From positions 124,001 through 188,000 of the forward strand of contig MKTA01000024.1 of assembly GCA_001897515.1 (NCBI GenBank): a stretch of DNA of 64,000 bases, written 5' to 3'. Of this stretch, positions 33,725-42,238 are shown one piece after another (position 1 is the stretch's first letter; the number at the start of each line of letters is the position of its first letter). This DNA comes from Bacteroidetes bacterium 41-46 (GTDB taxonomy: Bacteria > Bacteroidota > Bacteroidia > Bacteroidales > UBA932). The notes beneath the pieces were generated by a model. That model was not told where the DNA came from. It did no database searches and saw only the letters and a program-made list of their open reading frames with translations. Made by a program: the position numbers and the translations under genes.

Positions 33725-34902
33725 ATATAATACTTGAGGCACTAAAAAACAGCATACTCATTACAGGTCTTGTAATGGTCATGATGCTCCTCATAGAATA
33801 TGTAAACATCCGCTCACACGGAGAGTCGTTTAAAAAACTCCGAAAATCTCCTGTAAAACAGGTCCTTCTTGCAGCTCTGCTTGGATTGATCCCCGGATGT
33901 ATAGGCGGATTTGCGGTGGTTTCGCTCTTCACCCATAATCTTCTTAGTTTTGGTTCACTGGTGGCTATGATGATAGCATCATCAGGAGACGAGGCATTTG
34001 TAATGCTTGCATTGATACCAAAAACAGCAGTTCTGCTTTTTGTAATACTGTTTGCTATAGGTGTGGCTGCCGGGATCCTAGTTGACAAATTCTACAAAGG
34101 TGGAAAGAGACCATTCTCTCCTGAGGAGTTTAAACTCCATGACGAGTGTTGTCACGAGAATCATAATCACACAGAACACCACCCTGTTTCCCCGGCAAAG
34201 AGAAGCATGACCAGAGAGAGAATCATTATAATGGCCGGAATTGCAGTCTTTATCATTGCGGTATTTGCAGGAATTTTAGAACACGACCACTCGGCTCATG
34301 CTCATGAAACAGCTCCTGCTGTTACTACCGATATACATGACCACACAGGTCACGACCACGCAGATCACGACCACGCAGATCACGACCATGCAGAACTTGG
34401 CCACACAGAACATGGTCACGCAGGATTTGACATCTTCTCTGAGAGGTGGATGAATCTGCTTTTTGCCGGAGTCAGTATATTTTTGCTTATTCTGACTGCC
34501 AGAGCCGGCGATCACTTTATTAAAGAGCATCTATGGGGTCATGTCGTAAAAAAGCATTTCCGCTCTATTTTCTTATGGACATTCGGTGCACTGCTTGTAA
34601 TCCACTTCGGAATGCAGTTTCTTGACATTGAACACTGGCTGAAAGACAACATCATTCTAATGATAGGAATAGCGGTTCTTATAGGTATAATTCCAGAGTC
34701 AGGTCCTCATATGGTATTTATCACCCTTTTTGCCGGTGGCTTGATCCCATTCTCAGTATTACTTGCGAGTTCTATTGCTCAGGACGGACACACTGCCCTT
34801 CCACTGCTGGCAGAAAGTAAAAAAGGCTTTGTACTTGCCAAAGCCATTAATATTACAATAGGATTTGCGATAGGAGTTGCCGTACACCTGGCGGGGTTTT
34901 AA
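33721..34902 (+). CDS. Putative heavy-metal exporter (ArsP_2 / DUF2899-like) with His-rich loop
   Basis: Polytopic membrane protein, 393 residues, about ten membrane segments in two halves. Each half has a matching motif: LIPGCIGGFAVV with SSGDEAFVML in the first, IIPESGPHMVF in the second, as in the ArsP_2 family of putative metal exporters. A cytosolic or periplasmic loop between the halves (residues about 140-237) is extremely rich in histidine, first as HENHNHTEHH and then as six tandem five-residue units of HDHAD type. This suggests binding of Zn, Ni, Co or Mn before export; the metal is unknown. Overlaps meaB by 4 bases. Confidence 0.8.
   Translation: MNIILEALKNSILITGLVMVMMLLIEYVNIRSHGESFKKLRKSPVKQVLLAALLGLIPGCIGGFAVVSLFTHNLLSFGSLVAMMIASSGDEAFVMLALIPKTAVLLFVILFAIGVAAGILVDKFYKGGKRPFSPEEFKLHDECCHENHNHTEHHPVSPAKRSMTRERIIIMAGIAVFIIAVFAGILEHDHSAHAHETAPAVTTDIHDHTGHDHADHDHADHDHAELGHTEHGHAGFDIFSERWMNLLFAGVSIFLLILTARAGDHFIKEHLWGHVVKKHFRSIFLWTFGALLVIHFGMQFLDIEHWLKDNIILMIGIAVLIGIIPESGPHMVFITLFAGGLIPFSVLLASSIAQDGHTALPLLAESKKGFVLAKAINITIGFAIGVAVHLAGF
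34336..34425 (+). repeat. Six 15-bp tandem repeats coding for a His-rich loop
   Basis: Six in-frame 15-base units, two of them identical (34351-34365 and 34366-34380), encode HDHTG, HDHAD, HDHAD, HDHAE, LGHTE and HGHAG. Such an array can gain or lose units by slippage. Confidence 0.9.
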
Positions 34903-34913
34903 TACCCCGCAGG
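34887..34913. terminator. Hairpin between convergent exporter and rho genes
   Basis: GCGGGGT/ACCCCGC (34891-34897 with 34904-34910) forms a strong stem, extended by CCT/AGG past a bulge. It spans the exporter stop codon. No T run follows on the plus strand, so intrinsic termination is uncertain. Confidence 0.4.
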
Positions 34914-34929
34914 TTAAGGCTTATATTTA

Positions 34930-36759
34930 TTACTCTCCATTCATAGAGCTCAGAAACTCCAAGTTATTATCTGTTCTCATGAGTCTCGTCTTCATAAACT
35001 CCATAGCCTCAACAGAATTCATATCAGCAAGGTAGTTTCTCAGTATCCAGATTCTGTTCAATGTCTCTTTATCAAATAGTAAATCATCTCTTCTTGTGCT
35101 ACTTAGAGTAACATCAACTGCCGGGAAGATTCTCTTATTTGATAATTTTCTGTCAAGCTGGAGCTCCATATTACCGGTTCCCTTGAACTCCTCAAAAATG
35201 ACCTCATCCATCTTAGATCCCGTCTCAGTAAGGGCCGTAGCAATGATTGTCAGTGAGCCGCCATCCTCAATATTTCTTGCCGCTCCAAAGAAGCGTTTTG
35301 GTTTATGAAGAGCATTTGCATCCACACCGCCACTAAGTACTTTTCCTGATGCAGGCTGGACTGTATTGAATGCTCTGGCAAGTCGGGTTATGGAGTCAAG
35401 AAGGATGACAACATCATGACCGCACTCAACCAGCCTTTTTGCCTTCTCCAGAACAATATTGGCAACTTTAACATGCCTCTCTGCCGGTTCGTCAAAAGTG
35501 GAGGCGATAACTTCTGCCTTTACACTCCTCTGCATATCTGTAACCTCCTCAGGACGTTCGTCAATGAGCAGTACAATCATATATACTTCAGGATGGTTGT
35601 CGGCAATTGCATTGGCTATATCCTTTAACAATACTGTCTTTCCTGTCTTAGGCTGAGCCACAATCAGTCCTCTCTGCCCTTTGCCAATTGGGGCAAAGAG
35701 ATCCACTACCCTAGTTGATAAATTATTATGCCCGTTTGATGTGATATTAAATTTCTCCTCAGGAAAGAGTGGAGTCAGGAAGTCAAATGGTACTCGGTCT
35801 CTTATAAATTCAGGGCTTCTGCCGTTTATCTGTTTAACCTTTACAAGCGGAAAATACTTATCTCCCTCTCTTGGAGGCTTGATCTCTCCTGTAAGGGTAT
35901 CTCCCGTTTTTAACCCGTAAAGCTTTATCTGAGACTGTGATATATAAATATCATCAGGTGAGTTCAGGTAATTGTAATCAGATGACCTTAAAAAGCCATA
36001 TCCGTCAGGCATAATTTCAAGAACACCTGTAGCCTCAACCTCTCCCTCAAATTCAATTTTTGGTCTGGCAGGCTTTACCTCTCCCTGATTATGTTTTACA
36101 AATTCACTGACAGTTTTGGGTTGAGTATTCTCAATTTTTAACTCTCTTGTAACGGCAACGATTGCAGCTACTTCAGCTTCAGAGCTTTGCGATTGCTGAG
36201 CAGATTCTGTTTTCTGCATAGTGCTCTGCGCCCTCTCCTGATTCGGTTTAGCTTCAGATTCAGAAGAACTTTTTCTTGCAGGACGTCCTCTTTTACGCTG
36301 AGATTTTCCGTCCTCTATTCTGCCATCTGTTTTAACCACTATATTAGATTCTGCCTTTATTTCAGGGGTTTGCTCAGATTTAGCCTCCAACTTCAATTCA
36401 GGCTTCACAACCTGTTTTGGCTCTGATTTAGGCTCCTGTTTAAGCTCCGGCTTAGCCTCCTGTTTGACTTCCGGCTTCTGCTCCCCCTTTTGTTCAAGTG
36501 GCTGTTGCTGCTTAGGCTTAGGCTTATCCTCTTTCCTCTTTGGACCTCTCTTGGCCGGTTTAGGAGCACTATTCTGAGGCTGTGTCTTTTTTACAATAAG
36601 AGGTGCGCCGGATTTACTCCCTAATCTCGCCTGCTCATCCAGAATTTCATAAATGAGATCCTCTCTAGTCATTTTTTTGTAATTGCTCAGCTTAAGCTCT
36701 TCAGCAATTGCAAACAGGTCCTCCAGACCCTTCTTGCTTAACTCTACTATGTCGTACAT
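34930..36759 (-). CDS. rho: Transcription termination factor Rho with disordered insert
   Basis: Hexameric RNA-dependent helicase ending transcription. 609 residues from the ATG at 36759, well above the usual 420. Residues 1-45 are the Rho_N helical domain ([21 protein letters not shown]). About 50-230 are low-complexity and rich in Lys, Glu, Gln and Pro, then comes the RNA-binding cold-shock-like domain ([20 protein letters not shown]) and the ATPase core with Walker [10 protein letters not shown], Walker [14 protein letters not shown] and Q/R-loop [13 protein letters not shown]. Long insertions of this kind are known in Bacteroidetes Rho, where phase separation has been reported for Bacteroides thetaiotaomicron. 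Promoter at 36820-36851. Confidence 0.97.
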   Translation of the reverse strand: MYDIVELSKKGLEDLFAIAEELKLSNYKKMTREDLIYEILDEQARLGSKSGAPLIVKKTQPQNSAPKPAKRGPKRKEDKPKPKQQQPLEQKGEQKPEVKQEAKPELKQEPKSEPKQVVKPELKLEAKSEQTPEIKAESNIVVKTDGRIEDGKSQRKRGRPARKSSSESEAKPNQERAQSTMQKTESAQQSQSSEAEVAAIVAVTRELKIENTQPKTVSEFVKHNQGEVKPARPKIEFEGEVEATGVLEIMPDGYGFLRSSDYNYLNSPDDIYISQSQIKLYGLKTGDTLTGEIKPPREGDKYFPLVKVKQINGRSPEFIRDRVPFDFLTPLFPEEKFNITSNGHNNLSTRVVDLFAPIGKGQRGLIVAQPKTGKTVLLKDIANAIADNHPEVYMIVLLIDERPEEVTDMQRSVKAEVIASTFDEPAERHVKVANIVLEKAKRLVECGHDVVILLDSITRLARAFNTVQPASGKVLSGGVDANALHKPKRFFGAARNIEDGGSLTIIATALTETGSKMDEVIFEEFKGTGNMELQLDRKLSNKRIFPAVDVTLSSTRRDDLLFDKETLNRIWILRNYLADMNSVEAMEFMKTRLMRTDNNLEFLSSMNGE

Positions 36760-36819
36760 CAAATTTGTTTGGGAATTGAATTGTGGATTTATCTGAAATA
36801 TAAATCGCCGAATTATCCG

Positions 36820-36851
36820 CAAATATAGTTAAATAGTTGAATAACCACAAA
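36820..36851 (-). promoter_or_regulatory. Promoter of rho
   Basis: Minus strand TTTG (36848-36851), 20-base spacer, TATATTTG (36820-36827). The -33 box coincides with the T run of the ridA terminator. It gives a leader of about 55 bases, long enough for autoregulation by Rho. Confidence 0.72.
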
Positions 36852-36876
36852 AAAAGTGGAGCAATGCCCCACTTTC
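36850..36876 (-). terminator. Intrinsic terminator of lptD-ridA
   Basis: Seven-base stem AAAGTGG/CCACTTT (36853-36859 with 36869-36875) followed on the minus strand by a T run, 4 bases after the ridA stop. Confidence 0.8.
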
Positions 36877-36879
36877 AAT

Positions 36880-37260
36880 CTACTTTGCAGCCACAACATC
36901 AGCTTCAATCAGGCTTCCTTTTGGCAATCCCTTTACCGCAAAAGCAACGCGAGCAGGGTATGGCTCCTTAAAAAAGTTTGAATAAATTTCGTTCATGGTG
37001 GCAAAATCCGCCATATCTGTTAAATAGACAGTAGTCTTAACAACATTTTCAAAGCCATATCCAGCCTCATTAAGTATATGGCCAATGTTTTCAAAAACCT
37101 TTACACACTGCTCCTTTACTCCTCCCGGCACAAACTCTCCGGTTGCGACATCTATTGGAAGCTGACCTGAAACATACAGAAATCCGTTAATCTCTATAGC
37201 CTGGTTGTAAGGGCCAACAGCCTTAGGGGCTGCAGGGGATGAAATAATTCTTTTGTTCAT
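36880..37260 (-). CDS. ridA: RidA family reactive intermediate deaminase
   Basis: Hydrolyses reactive enamine/imine intermediates (such as 2-aminoacrylate) released by PLP enzymes. 126 residues from the ATG at 37260. PAAPKAVGPYNQAI, FLYVSGQLP, VVKTTVYLTDM and the substrate-binding Arg in PARVAFAVKGLPKGSLIEADVVA match the RidA/YjgF consensus. Lies 34 bases after lptD on the same strand and probably shares its transcript. Confidence 0.95.
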   Translation of the reverse strand: MNKRIISSPAAPKAVGPYNQAIEINGFLYVSGQLPIDVATGEFVPGGVKEQCVKVFENIGHILNEAGYGFENVVKTTVYLTDMADFATMNEIYSNFFKEPYPARVAFAVKGLPKGSLIEADVVAAK

Positions 37261-37294
37261 ATTTTTATAGTTGTATTGTGAAGTTAACAAATTA

Positions 37295-39985
37295 CTAGAA
37301 ATTATCCCAATAACTTGATCCCTTTTTAAATTTCAGCAAATCAGCAAGTGCCGAAGCAGTTGCACTAATCCTGAAGCTCCAGCTCTGCCACTGCCCGGTT
37401 GGTACCCAGGAGACAGAAATATTGAAGCAGTGAAGATCATATGTTGCGCTTAGCTGTGTTGTTGTAAGAGTAAAGCTGGACAGATCAATATTGGTATTGA
37501 CATTTATATTGAAAGCCTTAGTTATCCTTAACTGTCCGGAGAGACCAAGAGTCTGCATATGCATGTGTTTAGTCATCAGCTTATCCTGCTGAGTGTCGTA
37601 CTCATAACGTTTGCCATAGGAGTAATTATAATTAAAACTGACAGTCCAGGGAATTGACGGATCAAGATAATAGACCCACCCTCCCGGTATATACTCTCCG
37701 GTAACAGGATGATGATAAATTTTGGTATAGTCTCTGGGCTCAGATTTTACCCCTCCAAATGTATCTCCGGCAGGTGTCTGGTTATTGTCACCGGGGAATT
37801 TACGCACCCCTCCTCTTCGCTCTCCCTTTCCTGAAAGCTGATAAGAGAGAGTCATGCTGGCATTCTCAACTCTTGCAAGTTTGAGCCCGCCCTCTTTTGC
37901 AATATTGAACTGATTTATTACCCTTCCTGTTTTATCAACAGCGTACGGATTTAAGGATGCATTTGCACTAAAGCCAAGTGATCCGAAAATAGTAGTGTTC
38001 ATATTTACAGATATATTTGAGAGCTTCAGTGAGTCTGCAAGAAAGTTATAAGATCCCCCAATGGCTAAATTATCAATTAGCTTTATCTTCTTAGTACCTG
38101 TACCGGTTGTATCATCCAGGTCCCTTAACTTTGCCTCAAGGTTATTTCCAAGAGAGAAGTTCAAAGAGGCGTTTCTCCCTTTGCCGGGGGGTGAGTATAT
38201 CAAGCCGTCATATCTGTTATAGTCCAGTAAATGCTGAATACCATTCTCGTCAATGTAATCAAGAGTCCTGTACCCATTGCCCGGAGTACCCAGTTCAGGT
38301 CTGTAGCCAAAGGAAATTGTCGGAGTCATCATGTGTCTGACTGCCTGCAATTTTCTATTTTTTCCAAAATTGAATGTTCCGTATACCCTTGTACTCATTG
38401 AGAGGGAAGCAGAAAAATCCTGAGTTACCCCAAAATGGCTGAACATCTTTGAGACCTGACTCTCTACCCTTTGAGTCTCCTCATTGAAATACTTATCATT
38501 AGTCTGGAAAAACCAGTTCATCCCGTAAGCGACACCAGGTGAGAAATTAAGATAGTTCAGAAGGGTAAATGTAGGCAAGCCAATAGAAAAGTTGTGCCTC
38601 ATTCCGCTCCTGAATTTTGAAAGAAAGTCCGGAGAGCTGAAGTCCTTTAGTTTAAAATTCACCTTGTTGTCTAAAGATGTATTGTAGCTCAATGATATTG
38701 ACTCATAAAACCTCTCCTTGCCTGCCCTCTCTTTCTTTTTAAAAGGGTATATCCTGTTCATTGTAAGGGTAAAATTTGGTACAGTCAGGGCATACGAACT
38801 GTCAAGAGAGTTTTGGCTGTGCAGCAGGTTGACAGACAAACTGAAAGGTGAGTCGGCAAAAGATTTTGAGTATGATATTGATGACGATACCTGGTTCTGA
38901 AGGCTCTGCTGAACATCCATTGAGTTAAACCTGTTGTTCAAAGGTGTAGAGAAGTTAACAGAGGCCCTGAAAGATGCTCCCGGCATTGACTTTGAGTCCT
39001 GCGAATGGCTCCACCTTACAGAAAAATCCTTTGACTGGAAAAAGTCTGTACTTCCCCTCTCGCCTGTCTGGTTATTAGAATAGTTGACAGAGAAGTCACC
39101 GTTGAACTTATATCTTTTACGATATCTGGCAGTAAGCATTGCATTCCAGGAGCCCAAAGAGTAAAGGTCCCCTGTTATTGAAACATCAAAATACTCCCCA
39201 ATTACAAAATAGTATCCAAGTCCCTTAAGGCCGAATCCTCTGGCCGCCTCCTCCTGGAATGAGGGTATCAGCAACCCTCCGGATCGCTCAGGTTTCTCCG
39301 GAACAAAACCAAACGGAAGGGCAAAAGGTACAGGCACATCCTCCAGAACAAGATAAGCCGGGCCAAAAACAGTAGTTCTTTTAGGCTCTGTAACCATTCT
39401 GGCTTTGGTCATCCTGAGGTAAAAATGGGGATGGTCCAAATCACAGGTTGTATATTTACCCTGAGAAATATTGTAAGAGTTATCTGACATCTTTTTAATG
39501 TTTGTACCATGCAGATATCCCTCAGACTCCTGAGTTATCATATTTGTAATCCTGGCCTTCTTAGTGAGAAAGTTATAGTAAACTTTCTCCATCTCATATG
39601 ATCCGTTGCCCTCTTTCAGAACAGGCCTCCCCTTCATCACTCCTGTACTATCCTTTACACCTGTTGCAAAGACTGTTCTTGTATCAAGGTCATACTCCAT
39701 ATATTCAGCTGTAAGCTCAATATTTTCATATGTTACTCTCACCTCCCCATAGTAATATATCATCTTTTTCCCGCCTGAGAAATCCTCAACAATTGAATCC
39801 CTTGCAACCGAAAAGGCTGGAAACTCAACCGTACCCTTCTTTTTAAGAGTATCAGTAGTTATCTTTAGAGTATCAGCAGAGGTCACCAGAGTATCCAGCT
39901 TCAAAGTCTGTCCGGCAGCATTGTGCAGAGACAAAGTGAGAGCGAAAATGGCCAGAATGATATATGAGATTCTCTTCAAAAACAA
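37295..39985 (-). CDS. lptD: LPS-assembly protein LptD (OstA-like)
   Basis: Outer-membrane protein that inserts lipopolysaccharide into the outer leaflet. 896 residues if the TTG at 39985 is the start. TTG codons at 39979 and 40012 are alternatives and no ATG lies before the signal peptide ends. After the signal (FLKRISYIILAIFALTLS) an OstA/LptA-like beta-jellyroll spans about 60-220 (GEVRVTYENIELTAEYMEYD). The large barrel follows and ends in an aromatic strand (KKGSSYWDNF). A -7 box TAAATTTG at 40010-40017 lies just upstream of the chosen start and would exclude the 40012 start. The disulfide cysteines of E. coli LptD are not evident. Confidence 0.9.
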   Translation of the reverse strand: MFLKRISYIILAIFALTLSLHNAAGQTLKLDTLVTSADTLKITTDTLKKKGTVEFPAFSVARDSIVEDFSGGKKMIYYYGEVRVTYENIELTAEYMEYDLDTRTVFATGVKDSTGVMKGRPVLKEGNGSYEMEKVYYNFLTKKARITNMITQESEGYLHGTNIKKMSDNSYNISQGKYTTCDLDHPHFYLRMTKARMVTEPKRTTVFGPAYLVLEDVPVPFALPFGFVPEKPERSGGLLIPSFQEEAARGFGLKGLGYYFVIGEYFDVSITGDLYSLGSWNAMLTARYRKRYKFNGDFSVNYSNNQTGERGSTDFFQSKDFSVRWSHSQDSKSMPGASFRASVNFSTPLNNRFNSMDVQQSLQNQVSSSISYSKSFADSPFSLSVNLLHSQNSLDSSYALTVPNFTLTMNRIYPFKKKERAGKERFYESISLSYNTSLDNKVNFKLKDFSSPDFLSKFRSGMRHNFSIGLPTFTLLNYLNFSPGVAYGMNWFFQTNDKYFNEETQRVESQVSKMFSHFGVTQDFSASLSMSTRVYGTFNFGKNRKLQAVRHMMTPTISFGYRPELGTPGNGYRTLDYIDENGIQHLLDYNRYDGLIYSPPGKGRNASLNFSLGNNLEAKLRDLDDTTGTGTKKIKLIDNLAIGGSYNFLADSLKLSNISVNMNTTIFGSLGFSANASLNPYAVDKTGRVINQFNIAKEGGLKLARVENASMTLSYQLSGKGERRGGVRKFPGDNNQTPAGDTFGGVKSEPRDYTKIYHHPVTGEYIPGGWVYYLDPSIPWTVSFNYNYSYGKRYEYDTQQDKLMTKHMHMQTLGLSGQLRITKAFNINVNTNIDLSSFTLTTTQLSATYDLHCFNISVSWVPTGQWQSWSFRISATASALADLLKFKKGSSYWDNF

Positions 39986-39994
39986 AATAATTGC

Positions 39995-40017
39995 TACTTT
40001 TGCAAAGTGCAAATTTA
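39995..40017. promoter_or_regulatory. Divergent -7 boxes between lptD and the amidase gene
   Basis: Plus strand TACTTTTG (39995-40002) precedes the amidase ATG at 40038. Minus strand TAAATTTG (40010-40017) precedes lptD. Both fit TAnnTTTG; neither has a clean -33 box at the usual distance. Confidence 0.35.
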
Positions 40018-40037
40018 ATTATTAATCAACATAAATA

Positions 40038-41147
40038 ATGCTCCGCAAATTACTTTTGATCTTTTTTTGCCTGCTGTTTCAGTTGCCAATCAATGCACAG
40101 TCCGACACAAAGGTTGCATTGAGAAAAGTGGTAATAGATCCCGGGCACGGCGGGAAGGATCCCGGAGCTGTCAGCATTAACAAAAGACATCAGGAAAAAG
40201 ATATTGTGCTTGCAGTATCTCTGATGCTTGGCAGATTAATTAAAGAGTCGTACCCTCAGGTTGAGGTAGTTTATACAAGGTCAACAGATGTATTCATACC
40301 ACTTGATAAAAGAAGTGAAATAGCGAACAAAGAGAAGGCAGACCTGTTTATCTCCATTCATGTTAACTCAGCAAGAGCACGCGCAGCATCGGGAACAGAG
40401 ACATTTGTAATGGGCCTTGATAAAAGCAGTTCAAACCTGGAGGTCTCTAAGCTTGAGAATAGCGTTATTGTACTTGAAGGAGATGATTACTCAACAAAAT
40501 ATGAGGGTTTTGACCCAAATGTTCCTGAGTCATATATAATCTTCTCTCTCTTACAAAATGCACACCTTGAGCACAGTTTAGCATTTGCCTCACTTGTACA
40601 GGAGCAACTATCAAACGGGCCTGTTCAAATAAACAGAGGAGTTAAACAGGCCGGTCTTCTGGTTCTGTGGAGAACAACAATGCCTGCAGTACTTGTAGAG
40701 CTAGGCTTCATATCTAACAGCAGTGATCTGGCTATACTCGTAAAGAGAGAAAATCAGCAAAAAATGGCCGAAGCGATATTCAAAGCTTTTTCTAACTATA
40801 AAAAAATGTACGAAGATGGAGGCGGAGGTTCTCTTCTCTATGCTCCTGTCACAAACCAGCGACCACAACAGGTTGTAAATGAGAACAAAAAAACTGATGA
40901 ACAGATTACTGGAACACACATTTCCATTCAGATACTTGCAGTTACAAAGCTGCTTAAGCCTAACTCCCCAGATCTGAAAGGATTAAAAGAGTATGACTAT
41001 AAAAAGATTGGTGCTTTTTACAAATACCATACGGGGAAATTCCAGACATTGTCAGAAGCATCAGATGCACTAAGGGAGATACGGAAGAGATTCCCTCAGG
41101 CATTTTTAATCAAGATTGAAAATAATACAATTGTACCACTGAAATAA
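40038..41147 (+). CDS. N-acetylmuramoyl-L-alanine amidase (Amidase_3) with C-terminal SPOR-like domain
   Basis: Periplasmic zinc amidase that removes stem peptides from murein, usually in daughter-cell separation. 369 residues with a signal peptide (LLLIFFCLLFQLPINAQ). The Amidase_3 domain (about 28-255) has the Zn His in IDPGHGGKDPGA, a Glu in RHQEKDIVL, His in ISIHVNSA and the catalytic Glu in VLVELGFISN. After an Asn/Gln-rich linker, residues 290-369 (IQILAVTKLL ... FLIKIENN) resemble a SPOR domain, which binds denuded glycan at the septum. Five bases before the MCE gene, so they form an operon. Confidence 0.92.
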   Translation: MLRKLLLIFFCLLFQLPINAQSDTKVALRKVVIDPGHGGKDPGAVSINKRHQEKDIVLAVSLMLGRLIKESYPQVEVVYTRSTDVFIPLDKRSEIANKEKADLFISIHVNSARARAASGTETFVMGLDKSSSNLEVSKLENSVIVLEGDDYSTKYEGFDPNVPESYIIFSLLQNAHLEHSLAFASLVQEQLSNGPVQINRGVKQAGLLVLWRTTMPAVLVELGFISNSSDLAILVKRENQQKMAEAIFKAFSNYKKMYEDGGGGSLLYAPVTNQRPQQVVNENKKTDEQITGTHISIQILAVTKLLKPNSPDLKGLKEYDYKKIGAFYKYHTGKFQTLSEASDALREIRKRFPQAFLIKIENNTIVPLK

Positions 41148-41152
41148 AGGAG

Positions 41153-42070
41153 ATGAAATTAAAACTGACAAAAGAGCAGAAGACTGGCCTCTTTGCACTT
41201 GTAACTCTAATTGCCACATACTTTATGATTAATTTCCTGAAGGGGCAGGACTTCTTCAATAAAAATAATATCTACTTTGTCAAATACGAGAATGTTGAAG
41301 GTTTGACTCCTACAGGTCCCGTCTATTTCAAAGGGCATAAAATAGGAACTGTAGAATCAATAGTCTATATCAAGGAGAGCGGCAACTTCATCGCTAAGTT
41401 CAAAGTTAAGGCAGACTATCCCATTCCTTCAAATTCAGTTGCAATGATTTACTCAGCAGATCTGCTCGGATCCAAGGCTGTCAAAATTGTCCCGGGAGAC
41501 TCTCAGCAAATACTTAATCATAAAGACACCCTGGCCTCAGGCATGGAGGAGGGGCTTGTTGAGATGCTAGTATCTGAGATACTTCCTTTAAAAGACAGCA
41601 TAAACACACTGTTATCCTCTCTAAACACCACTGTAAAAGGGATTAACCAGATTCTTGACGAAAAGGGACAGGCAAACATTAAATCCATTATAGCAGGCCT
41701 GAACAGGACCATCAAGAATTTTGAAACAATCTCCTCAAACCTTGGGGAGAGCGGACCAGAAATAACTGCAACACTTGAGAACCTAAAAAATCTCACGGCC
41801 AAACTTGATGTTGCCGCAGAACCTCTAGGCAAAACAGTCAGCAACCTTTCAGAGATTACTGATTCACTTGCTGCAGCAGACCTTGCTGCAACTATCGGCT
41901 CGCTAAAGACTCTACTTGATGAACTGAGAAACCCTCAGGGTTCTATTGGAAAACTTATGGCAACAGATTCTCTCCATAACTCAGTTAACACTCTGGTGAA
42001 AAATCTTGATGATTTGATTGAGAATATCAATAATAATCCAAAAAAATATATCAAGATTACCGTGTTCTAA
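41153..42070 (+). CDS. MCE-family (MlaD-like) lipid transport protein
   Basis: 305 residues. One N-terminal membrane anchor (about 9-28, TGLFALVTLIATYFMINFLKG) is followed by an MCE domain (VEGLTPTGPVYFKGHKIGTV, then YSADLLGSKAVKIVPG). The C-terminal half is a long amphipathic coiled coil. MCE proteins form hexameric rings that carry phospholipids between membranes. The MlaE/MlaF partners that usually accompany such genes are not next to it; here it is paired with an amidase and followed by a terminator. Confidence 0.9.
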   Translation: MKLKLTKEQKTGLFALVTLIATYFMINFLKGQDFFNKNNIYFVKYENVEGLTPTGPVYFKGHKIGTVESIVYIKESGNFIAKFKVKADYPIPSNSVAMIYSADLLGSKAVKIVPGDSQQILNHKDTLASGMEEGLVEMLVSEILPLKDSINTLLSSLNTTVKGINQILDEKGQANIKSIIAGLNRTIKNFETISSNLGESGPEITATLENLKNLTAKLDVAAEPLGKTVSNLSEITDSLAAADLAATIGSLKTLLDELRNPQGSIGKLMATDSLHNSVNTLVKNLDDLIENINNNPKKYIKITVF

Positions 42071-42137
42071 ATCAGTGAATTACAATATCGGAAAATTTAT
42101 TGTTTTTCTTTTCTGAAAAAATTTATGACTGACCAAC

Positions 42138-42187
42138 AAGCACTTGAAAAATTCTTGAAATTTACAAGTGCTTTTTGATTTTTTTTT
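42138..42187 (+). terminator. Terminator of the amidase-MCE operon
   Basis: Nine-base stem AAGCACTTG/CAAGTGCTT (42138-42146 with 42165-42173) is followed by two T runs extending to 42187. Confidence 0.88.
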
Positions 42188-42238
42188 ACAGAATTTATCC
42201 CCAATTTTGTAAGCAATCTAAACTTCATACCATAAACT

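Noticed and set aside
34336-34425. Regular short repeats resembling a small CRISPR or satellite array
   Set aside because: The units are 15 bases, contiguous without spacers, and in frame within a membrane protein; they code for His-rich repeats.
42195-42203. TTATCCCCA near-match to a DnaA box upstream of dnaA, possible oriC
   Set aside because: Only one near-match, no cluster of boxes and no separate AT-rich unwinding repeats in the 168-base gap. There is no support for an origin.
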